Shown one piece after another: positions 13,797-21,846 of a DNA stretch of 32,414 nt (position 1 is the stretch's first letter; the number at the start of each line of letters is the position of its first letter). Source of the stretch: Cupriavidus sp. 2SB. Lineage in GTDB: Bacteria; Pseudomonadota; Gammaproteobacteria; Burkholderiales; Burkholderiaceae. The stretch covers positions 1-32,414 of the forward strand of contig NZ_SCMX01000072.1 in assembly GCF_005503625.1 (NCBI RefSeq), in the 5' to 3' direction. The position numbers and the translations under genes were made by a program. Under the pieces are notes generated by a model. It ran no database searches. It saw nothing but the letters and a program-made list of their open reading frames with translations, and was not told the origin of the DNA.

Positions 13797-16700
13797 TCAG
13801 TCGGCGGGACCGGGCGCGATGACTTCGCGTGTGCCGTTGCGGCCCATTGGCGAGACCAGTCCGGCAACTTCCATCTGTTCGATCAGGCGCGCGGACCGGT
13901 TGTAGCCGATACGCAGATGACGCTGCACGGCAGAGATCGATGCGCGACGCGATGTCAGGACGAATTGCGCGGCATCGTCATAAAGCGGATCGGCTTCGGC
14001 ATCGCCACCCCCTTCCCCGAACAGGTCGGCTGCCCCTTCCGGTGCATCGCCCGCCAGGATCGCCTCTTCGTAGTCAGGCTCGCCGAATTGCTTCCAGTGC
14101 TCCACCACGCGGTGGACTTCCTCGTCGGCAACAAAGGCGCCATGTACGCGTTGCGGATAACCGGTGCCGGGCGGCAGGAAGAGCATGTCGCCCTGCCCCA
14201 GCAGGCTCTCCGCACCCATCTGGTCCAGGATCGTCCGCGAATCGATTTTCGATGACACCTGGAACGCCACGCGCGTCGGGATGTTGGCCTTGATCAGGCC
14301 GGTGATGACATCCACCGACGGACGTTGCGTCGCCAGGATCAGGTGGATACCGGCTGCACGGGCCTTCTGCGCAAGACGGGCGATCAACTCTTCGATCTTC
14401 TTGCCGGCCACCATCATCAGATCGGCCAGCTCATCGATCACCACCACGATCAGGGGCAGCGTCGAAAGCGGCTCGGGGGCGTCAGGCGTCAGCGAAAACG
14501 GGTTCGGCACCTTGCGCTCCGCCGCTTCCGCTGCACGGATTTTCTGGTTGTAGCCGGCCAGATTGCGCACGCCCAGCGCGGACATCAGCCGGTAGCGCTT
14601 TTCCATCTCGCCCACGCACCAGTTGAGCGCGTGCGCGGCCTGCTTCATATCCGTCACCACGGGTGCCAGCAAGTGCGGGATGCCTTCGTAGACCGACAGT
14701 TCGAGCATCTTCGGGTCGATCATGATCAGGCGCACATCCTCGGGCGTGGCCTTGTACAGCATCGACAGGATCATCGCGTTGACCGCCACTGACTTGCCCG
14801 AGCCGGTCGTACCCGCCACCAGCAAGTGCGGCGCGCGTGCGAGATCCGTCACCACGGGGTTCCCCGTGATGTCCTTGCCCATCGCCAGGACCAGCTTGGA
14901 TGCATGCGCATCGAACGCGCTGCCGCTCACGATCTCCGACAGCCGGATCATCTGCCGCTTGGCATTCGGCAGTTCCAGGCCCATGCAGGTCTTGCCGGGG
15001 ATGGTCTCGACCACGCGGATCGACGTCACGCCAAGCGCACGCGCCAGATCCTTCATCAGCCCCACCACCTGCGCGCCACGCACACCCACGGCGGGATCGA
15101 CCTCGAAACGCGTGATGACCGGACCCGCACTGGCGCCCACCACCGACACCGGCACCTTGAACTCTGCCAGCCGCTGGGCGATCAGTTCACCGGTCTGGAG
15201 CAGGCGCTCCTCCGATACCGTTTCAATATTGCCGTCTTCAGCAGCGAGCAGATCCACACCCGGCAAGCGGTAATCCACAGGTTCGCGCGGGGCTGCCGGG
15301 GGCGGCGGCGGCGCCACGACGACCGGTGCCGTTGCCACGGGTTGCGCGGGCGCCAGCGGCACCGTATTGCCGATCACGGCCTGGAGCACGATGCGCGGCT
15401 TGGGCGCGGGTTGAACGAAAACGTTGGCGTCTTCAAGCGCGGCGGGCTCGTCGGACGATGGCACGTCGTCGGGTTGTTCTTCCGCCATCGAGGCGGCTAC
15501 CGCCTGCTCAATGGCTTCCGATGCGGAGGGCTGGGCAGGCAAGGCTTCCTGGATGGGCTGGGCGATGACTTCCAGCGGCGCTTCCTCGACAAGCTCAACC
15601 CTGGCGATATCCACAACCTCGGCGACCTCGGACTCCGGTTCGTTCACCTCCGGGACTGCTTCGGCCTCTGCCTCCAGGGCTTCGACTGCGACTTCGGCTT
15701 CGGCTTCGACTGCGGCCTCTGCTTCGGCAAGCGACCCGGTCTCTGATGCGGACTCTGGCTTGCCAGCCAGTGCACGCAATTCCGCCATCAACGCCAGCGC
15801 CTCGGCCCGAATGGAGTCAAGCGTCACGCCATCCTCGGGCACGACATCTTCCGCCGGTACAGCGGGCTGCGCAGGCGTGGCAGCGGGAGCGGCCACCGGT
15901 AACGGGGCCTCCACAACCGCCACGGCATCATCCTCGACGACGGCTGCACTCACGGTGGGCGTAGCCGCGACGGCTGCCGCCGGCTTCGTCATGGCCTCTG
16001 GCAGCGTGGTAACCGCCGAGCGAAGACCCAGTTGCGGATTGCGGAACGGACTGCTGACAACGGTGGCTTGAGGCGCCGCAGCAGGGGTGGGACGGGCCGC
16101 AGGTTTTTGCGCGGGTGTCTGGACAGGCTTCTGTGCGGGCTTGGTCGCTGTAGACGCCGACGAGGCCGACGAGGCCGACGACGGAGCACGCGCAGCGATC
16201 ACGGGTGCCGACGGTGGCGTGGCATCGCGCTTGACCACGCCTGGCGCATCGGCGTGATGCAGCCAGATCTCGCCCGGCTGCGGCGGCGATTGCCGCGTAC
16301 GCGCCGGTGGTTGCCATGCGGGCTGGCGGCGTGCGGAGACCGGCTCGATGCCCTTCTGGCGCAGCGGCTGCCGGCCAGCTTGCGAAGGCATCGACGTGGT
16401 TTCCCAACGGTCCGCATCGTCGCGCGAAGACGCCGGCGATGAAGAAGAGAAGGATGAAGAAGTGGAGACCGTGTCGTGTCGGGTGTCCACGCGCGTCTCG
16501 GCACGTGCGGCGGGCTTCGGCGAGGGACGGTTCTCTTCCGGATTGACCGGAGGACGATGCAGTTGGAACAGACTGCGCCACGTCTCGCCGAATACCATGG
16601 GCGCCGACAAGCCGAGCACGGCCAGCATCATCAGCAACCCACCCGTCCAGCCGAGCATGCTCGAGACAGCACCGGCCAGCGCATGGCCCGCTGCACCGCC

Positions 16701-16907
16701 TGCCAGGGCATGAGTGGCTTCAGCGGTCTCGCCGCCTGTCAGCGCTTCCAGCGTGGCGCTGGCGCCCAGCACCAGCACAGTACCCATCAGCACGCGCAGC
16801 GAACCCCGGCCGAACAACCGACGATCGCCGGCGAGCACACGGCTCACCGTTCGCCAGAGAAGCGGCAACAGCCAGAAGGTCGAAATTCCGAACCAGCCCA
16901 GACCCAT
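13797..16907 (-). CDS. ftsK: DNA translocase FtsK
   Basis: The chosen ATG gives 1036 residues. The N-terminal 160 residues hold about four membrane helices (GISTFWLLPLLWRTV, VLMGTVLVLGASATL, a Gly/Ala pair, GGLLMMLAVLGLSAPMVFG) that anchor it at the septum. A long Pro/Ala/Glu-rich linker (about 160-550) includes a run of Ser and a strongly acidic part. The motor follows: alpha domain, Walker A in VAGTTGSGKSVAVNAM (about residue 695), Walker B in PLIVVVIDELADLM, then LILATQRPSVDVITG. The last 65 residues form the gamma winged helix (ISAVQRHLRIGYNRSARLIEQME) that reads the polar KOPS signals. It pumps DNA and activates XerCD at dif. The start could also be a GTG at 16919. Confidence 0.95.
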   Translation of the reverse strand: MGLGWFGISTFWLLPLLWRTVSRVLAGDRRLFGRGSLRVLMGTVLVLGASATLEALTGGETAEATHALAGGAAGHALAGAVSSMLGWTGGLLMMLAVLGLSAPMVFGETWRSLFQLHRPPVNPEENRPSPKPAARAETRVDTRHDTVSTSSSFSSSSPASSRDDADRWETTSMPSQAGRQPLRQKGIEPVSARRQPAWQPPARTRQSPPQPGEIWLHHADAPGVVKRDATPPSAPVIAARAPSSASSASSASTATKPAQKPVQTPAQKPAARPTPAAAPQATVVSSPFRNPQLGLRSAVTTLPEAMTKPAAAVAATPTVSAAVVEDDAVAVVEAPLPVAAPAATPAQPAVPAEDVVPEDGVTLDSIRAEALALMAELRALAGKPESASETGSLAEAEAAVEAEAEVAVEALEAEAEAVPEVNEPESEVAEVVDIARVELVEEAPLEVIAQPIQEALPAQPSASEAIEQAVAASMAEEQPDDVPSSDEPAALEDANVFVQPAPKPRIVLQAVIGNTVPLAPAQPVATAPVVVAPPPPPAAPREPVDYRLPGVDLLAAEDGNIETVSEERLLQTGELIAQRLAEFKVPVSVVGASAGPVITRFEVDPAVGVRGAQVVGLMKDLARALGVTSIRVVETIPGKTCMGLELPNAKRQMIRLSEIVSGSAFDAHASKLVLAMGKDITGNPVVTDLARAPHLLVAGTTGSGKSVAVNAMILSMLYKATPEDVRLIMIDPKMLELSVYEGIPHLLAPVVTDMKQAAHALNWCVGEMEKRYRLMSALGVRNLAGYNQKIRAAEAAERKVPNPFSLTPDAPEPLSTLPLIVVVIDELADLMMVAGKKIEELIARLAQKARAAGIHLILATQRPSVDVITGLIKANIPTRVAFQVSSKIDSRTILDQMGAESLLGQGDMLFLPPGTGYPQRVHGAFVADEEVHRVVEHWKQFGEPDYEEAILAGDAPEGAADLFGEGGGDAEADPLYDDAAQFVLTSRRASISAVQRHLRIGYNRSARLIEQMEVAGLVSPMGRNGTREVIAPGPAD

Positions 16908-17046
16908 TTCAATTTGCACGTTAGAAAACCACGGGCAGCGATTGTAGCGGGTCTGGATCGGCGAGACCGCCGCGCGCACAAAAACTTACCTGGAACTTTC
17001 GCTAAAGTTTTCGATTGCGGGCGTTGTGGCGCGTTTTTGCGAGGAA

Positions 17047-17685
17047 TTACTTCGCAGGCGGCGGGCTGACCGGCGACGGTTGTCCGGCCCGGAAGGGGTA
17101 CTTGGTAAAGATCTTGCCCACGACCTTGTCGATGGCCGCCTGGTTGTTCTGCGGATCGGCCTGGCTGGCGTCGCCCTGCGCGATGCCTTCCCAGACGAGC
17201 TGGTTCTTTTTCGCGTCGATCACGTCGATGTTCAGCGTGCCTTCGGTGTAGGTGTACGTGTCGTTATAGAACCCGTAGCCCGGCCATGGCGCATAGAGAC
17301 CGCCACGATACGCGTAGTAGCCCGCGTAGCCCGGCGGTGGCAACGGCGCCGGGTTGCTCACGATCTGCTGCCGGAACTGCACGTTGAAGTTGACCAGCAG
17401 GTCCGGCCGCTGCGGCGCGAACTGGTAGCCACGCGCCGTCATTTCGCGCTGCACGGCGCCTTTCAGATACTGCGTGGTCAGGGTCTCGTACCCTTGCCGG
17501 TCCGTCCCCAGCTTCGGCTCGAAGCCGAACGTCCGGAACTGCCCAAAATCGACACTGCGGTTGTAGTCCGAGCGAATGTCCGGGCCAGTGGCGCAGCCGG
17601 TCAGCGCCAGCGCTGCCAGCAGTGCGCCAGCGACAGGCAGGCCACGCAGGGCCATGTGGCACTGCGACAGTTTCGTGAATTGCAT
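17047..17685 (-). CDS. DUF4136-type lipoprotein
   Basis: The product (212 residues from the ATG at 17685, GGAG upstream) has a lipoprotein signal with the lipobox LTGC (Cys at residue 31). Next comes SVDFGQFRTFGFEPKLG, LTTQYLKGAVQREMTARGYQF, PDLLVNFNVQF and EGTLNIDVIDAKKNQLVWEGIAQGDA, the ordered landmarks of the DUF4136 family. An aromatic Gly/Pro/Tyr-rich insert (PPPGYAGYYAYRGGLYAPWPGYGFYNDTY) separates the halves. Family members are secreted or membrane-bound proteins of unknown role. It ends in a Pro-rich tail. It follows the DoxX gene by about 44 bp on the same strand and may be cotranscribed with it. Confidence 0.88.
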   Translation of the reverse strand: MQFTKLSQCHMALRGLPVAGALLAALALTGCATGPDIRSDYNRSVDFGQFRTFGFEPKLGTDRQGYETLTTQYLKGAVQREMTARGYQFAPQRPDLLVNFNVQFRQQIVSNPAPLPPPGYAGYYAYRGGLYAPWPGYGFYNDTYTYTEGTLNIDVIDAKKNQLVWEGIAQGDASQADPQNNQAAIDKVVGKIFTKYPFRAGQPSPVSPPPAK

Positions 17686-17729
17686 GCGAGCTCCTGATTG
17701 CGTCGAGTGACGTCTGATGACGTCGAGTC

Positions 17730-18143
17730 CTAGTTCCATTTACCGTCGATGCCGCCCACGCTCAGGCGGCCCGCACCGAGAAACGCCACGGCCAGCGCCG
17801 CTGCCAGGTACATGCCCTGCAGTTCCAGCGCCCAACCGCCTGTGTTCGCCATTTCGCCAAGCTGCTTGACGTGGACCAGCCCCAACGCGAACAGCATGTT
17901 GACGGCGATGATGAGACCGCCCAGCCGCGTGAACAGGCCAATGATCAACAAGATGGGCGCCACCACTTCACCGATGTAGACGCCATAGGCCACGAAGGAA
18001 GGCAGCCCGGCCTGCGCCACTACCTGCATGACGAATCCGGGACCCGCCATCAACTTGGCAATACCGTGAAGGAGGATCAGCACCCCGAGGGCTATCCGCA
18101 GAATGGCCTTGCCAAGGTCTTGCGTTCCTTGCGTGCGACTCAT
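17730..18143 (-). CDS. DoxX-family membrane protein
   Basis: The 137-residue product from the ATG at 18143 (AGGAGGGAA upstream) has four membrane helices and the DoxX phrases ILRIALGVLILLHGIAKLMAGP, YGVYIGEVVAPILLIIGLFTRLGGLIIAVNMLFAL and a C-terminal LAAALAVAFLGAGRLSVGGIDGKW. DoxX proteins are quinone-linked membrane proteins in some species and act in redox or detoxification complexes, but most are uncharacterised. The four-TM length is standard. Upstream is an imperfect dyad at 18175-18197. The same-strand lipoprotein gene follows. Confidence 0.9.
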   Translation of the reverse strand: MSRTQGTQDLGKAILRIALGVLILLHGIAKLMAGPGFVMQVVAQAGLPSFVAYGVYIGEVVAPILLIIGLFTRLGGLIIAVNMLFALGLVHVKQLGEMANTGGWALELQGMYLAAALAVAFLGAGRLSVGGIDGKWN

Positions 18144-18174
18144 GGTGTTCCCTCCTGAAAGTCCTGCCGTTGGA

Positions 18175-18197
18175 TGCAGATCCACATGTGACCTGCA
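18175..18197. promoter_or_regulatory. Dyad upstream of the DoxX gene
   Basis: TGCAG (18175-18179) and CTGCA (18193-18197) are inverted repeats, and the perfect 8-bp palindrome CACATGTG (18183-18190) sits between them. The site is 32-54 bp before the DoxX start, within promoter distance. The regulator is unknown. Confidence 0.3.
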
Positions 18198-18293
18198 TTC
18201 AACTACCTTAGCCCGTGCCGACGTGAAGGTAAAGACGCTAACTTGTCGCGTTTGACCGGATTCCAGCCTATCCGCACGCTTTTCAGCAGGTGC

Positions 18294-19271
18294 CTACGCG
18301 TCCTCTCCCGGTGGCAGCCCCATGGGCGGTGTCAGGTGCATCGCCAATCCACCATGCGGCATCATGCCGACCCGGCGTGCATGCTCGGGCAGCACCTCGG
18401 CCAGGAAATCGAGAAAACGCCGCAACGCAGGCGTCACGCCCTGGCGGGACGGGAACACCGCGTGCAAGACGCCCATCGGCAGATCCCACTGCGGCAGCAC
18501 CACTTCAAGCTCGCCGCGCTCGATTTCGTCTCGGCAGTACATGCGCGGCAACATCGCGACCCCTGCACCTGCGATGGCGGCTTCGCGCAGCAGCGCGAAC
18601 TCGTCGGAAATCAGGCGCGGCTGGTAGCCGATGTGGACGGGCTCTCCTGACTTGTCGAACAGCGTCCAGACATGGCGCCCTTCGTGCGGCTTCTGTCCCA
18701 GGCCCGGCATGCCTTCCAGCGCCTGCGGCGTACGGGGCCGACCGATGCTGTCGAGCAGCGCGGGGCTGGCCACCAGTTTCAGGTCGCTCTTGCCGAACGT
18801 GCGCACAGCCAGGCTGGAATCGTCGAGCACGTTGCGCACGCGCAGGGCCAGGTCGAAGCCCTCGGCAATCACATCTACGCGTCGATTGGTCGCCTCGATC
18901 TCCAGTTCGATGCCGGGATTGGCACGCATGAACTGGCCGATGCTGGGCGCCAGCAGGATCTGCACGATTGCAACCGGGCAACTGACCTTCAGTACGCCGC
19001 CGGGTTGCTCGCGGGCGCTGTCGATCACCTCGCGCGCCGCCTCGGCAGCCTGGAGCATCTCGCGGCACCGCGCGTAATAGGCTTCACCGAGTGGTGTGAC
19101 ACGCACCTGTCGTGTGGTGCGGCGAAGCAGTTGCACGCCCAGGTCACGCTCCAACTGGGCAATACGGCGGGAGAGCCGCGACTTGGGGACACCGCTGGCG
19201 CGGCTGGCGGCCGAGAAACTGCCGTGCTGCACGACCTGTGCAAAGAGGGACAAATCGTTGAGATCCTGCAT
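18294..19271 (-). CDS. LysR-family transcriptional regulator divergent from azoR
   Basis: This 325-residue protein begins with the LysR winged HTH (LNDLSLFAQVVQHGSFSAASRASGVPKSRLSRRIAQLERDLGVQLLRRTTRQV) and continues into the effector-binding domain (VLKVSCPVAIVQILLAPSIGQFMRANPGIELEI... through GVAMLPRMYCRDEIERGELEVVLPQW). The C-terminus is longer than usual by about 20 residues (GGLAMHLTPPMGLPPGED). It lies divergent from the azoreductase gene with a 142-bp gap between, the standard layout of a LysR regulator and its target, so induction of azoR by a quinone or electrophile is likely but unproven. Confidence 0.9.
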   Translation of the reverse strand: MQDLNDLSLFAQVVQHGSFSAASRASGVPKSRLSRRIAQLERDLGVQLLRRTTRQVRVTPLGEAYYARCREMLQAAEAAREVIDSAREQPGGVLKVSCPVAIVQILLAPSIGQFMRANPGIELEIEATNRRVDVIAEGFDLALRVRNVLDDSSLAVRTFGKSDLKLVASPALLDSIGRPRTPQALEGMPGLGQKPHEGRHVWTLFDKSGEPVHIGYQPRLISDEFALLREAAIAGAGVAMLPRMYCRDEIERGELEVVLPQWDLPMGVLHAVFPSRQGVTPALRRFLDFLAEVLPEHARRVGMMPHGGLAMHLTPPMGLPPGEDA

Positions 19272-19310
19272 GTCTGACCTTGGGGGCGATTAATGGGGGC
19301 TCGTTCGTCG

Positions 19311-19337
19311 TTGCATCTGCAGAACAATCATTTGCAT
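19311..19337. promoter_or_regulatory. Direct repeat TTGCAT with 21-bp period between lysR and azoR
   Basis: TTGCAT occurs at 19311-19316 and 19332-19337 in the same orientation, two helical turns apart, and the bases after each copy are also alike (CTGC against TTTTGC). It lies in the lysR-azoR gap, so it may be part of a regulator site or the azoR promoter. Confidence 0.35.
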
Positions 19338-19413
19338 TTTGCCTCACTACCGGCATCAATGGCGACCCTCTATCTTTCAGTCCATCCAAACGAACTTCAG
19401 TGGGGCCAGACAA

Positions 19414-20031
19414 ATGAACATCCTCCAGATCGATTCCAGCGTCCTCGGTGACAACTCCGTTTCGCGCAACCTGACCGCCGCCGTGGTGGCCGACCTTGTC
19501 GCCGCGAACCCCGGCGCCAACGTGACCGTCCGCGACCTCAACCGCGAGGCACCCGCCCACCTGACCGACAACCTGCTGCCCGTGCTGGGCGGCCCGAAGG
19601 AAGGGCTGAACGCGGAACAGCAAGCCGAACTCGATCGCACGGAAGCCTTCCTGGCCGAATTCCTGGCTGCCGATGTGCTGGTGATCGGTGCACCGCAATA
19701 CAACTTCGGTATTCCGAGCCAGCTCAAGGCCTGGATCGACCGTATCGCCCAGGCTGGCCGCACGTTCCGCTACACGGCCAACGGCCCCGAAGGTCTGGCC
19801 AAGGCGCGTGCGATCGTGGTGTCGTCGCGTGGCGGCGTGCGCCAGGACGATTCGGCGCTGGACCTGCACGAGATCACCATGAACGCCGTACTGCGCTTCC
19901 TGGGCGTGACGGATATCCAGTTTGTCCGTGCTCATGGACTGGCGATGGGTCCGGAATCCCGCGAAGCCGGCCTGAACCAGGCCCGTACCGAGATTGCCGC
20001 GCTGAACGACGCCGTACGCGCTGCCGCCTGA
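19414..20031 (+). CDS. azoR: FMN-dependent NADH-azoreductase
   Basis: The 205-residue product from the ATG at 19414 has a flavodoxin-like fold: MNILQIDSSVLGDNSVSRNLTAAVV is the FMN-phosphate loop, and VIGAPQYNFGIPSQLKAWIDRIAQAGRTFRY is the AzoR/acyl-carrier-protein phosphodiesterase family signature for FMN binding. AzoR homodimers reduce azo bonds and quinones with NADH in the cytoplasm; the physiological role is probably quinone and electrophile detoxification. An in-frame extension of 25 residues has no matching family sequence. A LysR gene is divergent, and a strong terminator follows. Confidence 0.93.
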   Translation: MNILQIDSSVLGDNSVSRNLTAAVVADLVAANPGANVTVRDLNREAPAHLTDNLLPVLGGPKEGLNAEQQAELDRTEAFLAEFLAADVLVIGAPQYNFGIPSQLKAWIDRIAQAGRTFRYTANGPEGLAKARAIVVSSRGGVRQDDSALDLHEITMNAVLRFLGVTDIQFVRAHGLAMGPESREAGLNQARTEIAALNDAVRAAA

Positions 20032-20070
20032 GTCTGAATCTGCTACGACCCATCACTCCGTGAAGTACCC

Positions 20071-20090
20071 GGCGCCATCCCGTTGGCGCC
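20071..20090. repeat. Small GC-rich hairpin after azoR
   Basis: GGCGCCA (20071-20077) and TGGCGCC (20084-20090) form a perfect 7-bp stem with a 6-nt loop, 40 bp after the azoR stop and just before the main terminator. It may protect the 3' end of the mRNA. Confidence 0.4.
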
Positions 20091-20100
20091 GACGCTGCCA

Positions 20101-20149
20101 CCCGCATCCCCTTACCTCTCCGGTCGGGGGATGCGGGTTTTTTTGTTTT
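20101..20149 (+). terminator. Rho-independent terminator of azoR
   Basis: CCCGCATCCCC (20101-20111) pairs perfectly with GGGGATGCGGG (20127-20137), giving an 11-bp stem and a 15-nt loop, followed by seven T, a G, and five more T. This is the clearest intrinsic terminator in the window. Confidence 0.92.
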
Positions 20150-20265
20150 TCTGGCGTGACCGCGTAGGCGCCAACCTACACCCACACCCGATCTCCGGCC
20201 GCTCGCCCCGCCGGGCGGATAGGTCTATGATGGTTCGACTGTCCGCCACGCCACCGGGAGCCTGC

Positions 20266-21561
20266 ATGCCCACAGCCTCAGCACTGTTGCCAGCCACCGC
20301 CAGCCATCCTCCGCAGGAACCCGCACTGCTGTCCCAGTACCGCCATGTGCGCGCCGCCAGCGAAATGCTTGTGGCGGACCTGACCGATGCCGATGCCACC
20401 GTGCAGTCGATGGACGATGCCAGCCCGGCCAAGTGGCACCTGGCCCATACGACGTGGTTTTTCGAGGAGTTCGTGCTCGCCGCACGGCTACCCGATTACG
20501 AACCCGTCGATCCCCAGTATCGCTACCTGTTCAACTCCTATTACGAAGCGGTTGGCGCGCGTCATCCGCGTCCGAAGCGCGGTCTGCTGACCCGGCCCAC
20601 GCTCGACGAGGTGCTGGCCTATCGCGAAGCCGTCGACGAGAGCATGTTCTCGCTGCTCATGACTGCGCAGACCGACGACGAAGCGGCGCTCATCACCCTT
20701 GGCCTGAATCACGAGCAGCAGCACCAGGAGCTGTTGCTGACGGACATCCTGCACCTGTTCGCCCAGAATCCGCTGCGGCCTGCCTATGCGCCGGAACTGG
20801 CGGAGCCGGTGGTGGCGGACCCGCGTCCCGCACCGGAATGGGTGCGCTTTGCCGGCGACATCGTCTCGATCGGGCATGGCAGTGACGATTTCGCGTTCGA
20901 CTGCGAAGGCCCTCGGCACCAGGTGCTGCTGCGGCCGTTCGCGCTATGCACGCATCCGGTGAGCAATCATCAATGGTTCGAGTTCATCGAGGATGGCGGC
21001 TACCAGACGGCTGGACTATGGCTGTCCGATGGCTGGCGCTGGGTCTGCGACAACCAGATCGAGGCGCCGCTGTACTGGGAAGCGCGCGAAGGTACATGGT
21101 GGCAGATGAGCCTGCGCGGCATGCATCCCGTCGATCCGGATAGCCCGGTGACGCACGTGAGCTTCTTCGAAGCCGACGCGTTCGCGCGCTGGGCCGAGCG
21201 CCGGCTGCCGACCGAAGCCGAATGGGAGCACGCGGCCCGCAGCCTGCATGCCACCGGCAATTTCATCGAAGGCCGCGCGCTGCGTCCGCTGCCGGATCGG
21301 CAGAACACGTCAGGCGTGCTGCGCCAGATGTTTGGGGATGTCTGGGAATGGACCGCCAGCGCCTTCCTGCCCTACCCCGGTTTTCAGCCGAGCACGGGAG
21401 CGGTGGGCGAGTACAACGGCAAGTTCATGAGCAGCCAGATGGTGTTGCGCGGCGGGTCGTGCGTCACGCCCGAGTCGCATATCCGGGCGACATATCGGAA
21501 TTTCTTCTATCCGCATCAACGGTGGCAGTTCACAGGGGTACGGTTGGCGGATGATGTTTGA
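20266..21561 (+). CDS. egtB: Ergothioneine biosynthesis iron enzyme EgtB
   Basis: The 431-residue protein (ATG at 20266, GGGAG upstream) has an N-terminal DinB-like helical bundle with the iron-binding histidines: H61 in HTTWFFEEF and the pair H149/H153 in NHEQQHQELLL. A C-terminal formylglycine-generating-enzyme-like domain follows (CTHPVSNHQWFEFIEDGGY; RRLPTEAEWEHAA; FGDVWEWTAS; VLRGGSCVTPESHIRATYRNFF). EgtB joins trimethylhistidine (hercynine) to a thiol with oxygen, making the C-S bond. There is no C-terminal methyltransferase, so it is not OvoA. The methyltransferase EgtD is usually beside it, but not here; the gene stands alone between azoR and prpR. The first 15 residues are low-complexity. 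Confidence 0.9.
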   Translation: MPTASALLPATASHPPQEPALLSQYRHVRAASEMLVADLTDADATVQSMDDASPAKWHLAHTTWFFEEFVLAARLPDYEPVDPQYRYLFNSYYEAVGARHPRPKRGLLTRPTLDEVLAYREAVDESMFSLLMTAQTDDEAALITLGLNHEQQHQELLLTDILHLFAQNPLRPAYAPELAEPVVADPRPAPEWVRFAGDIVSIGHGSDDFAFDCEGPRHQVLLRPFALCTHPVSNHQWFEFIEDGGYQTAGLWLSDGWRWVCDNQIEAPLYWEAREGTWWQMSLRGMHPVDPDSPVTHVSFFEADAFARWAERRLPTEAEWEHAARSLHATGNFIEGRALRPLPDRQNTSGVLRQMFGDVWEWTASAFLPYPGFQPSTGAVGEYNGKFMSSQMVLRGGSCVTPESHIRATYRNFFYPHQRWQFTGVRLADDV

Positions 21562-21591
21562 CTGACTGCCTGGCTCCTGCAGACGAAGAGG

Positions 21592-21626
21592 AAAAGGCTC
21601 GCCCGGAATCGGGGGAGCCTTTTTTG
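21592..21626 (+). terminator. Rho-independent terminator of egtB
   Basis: AAAAGGCTC (21592-21600) pairs with GAGCCTTTT (21615-21623) around a 14-nt loop that can extend by C-G pairs; the stem runs into TTTTTT. It starts about 30 bp after the egtB stop. The gap to prpR also holds the REP-like copy B. Confidence 0.85.
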
Positions 21627-21689
21627 TTTGGGTGGGGAGAATATTGGCGGTTAATTGCGTTACTAGCCTTCGCACCGTCCATTTGTTTG

Positions 21690-21821
21690 CTCCCCTCTCC
21701 CGCCGCAGGTGGGAGAGGGGTTGGGGGAGAGGGCGTGGCGGTGAAAAATCTGAGCGTGATTGGCAAGCAGATCCGCTTGCCCTCACCCCCAGCCCCTCTC
21801 CCGCGTCGCGGGAGAGGGGAG
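21690..21821. repeat. REP-like composite repeat, copy B (two inverted halves)
   Basis: Half 1 begins CTCCCCTCTCCC (21690) and contains GGGAGAGGGG and GGGGGAGAGGGC; half 2 starts GCCCTCACCCCCAGCCCC (about 21779) and ends in GGGAGAGGGGAGC. The halves are inverted to each other with a spacer of about 45 nt that itself begins GGCGG and ends CCGC. Copy B sits between the convergent egtB and prpR genes. Confidence 0.8.
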
Positions 21822-21846
21822 CGAAATCCGTGGGAGATGAGAACGC

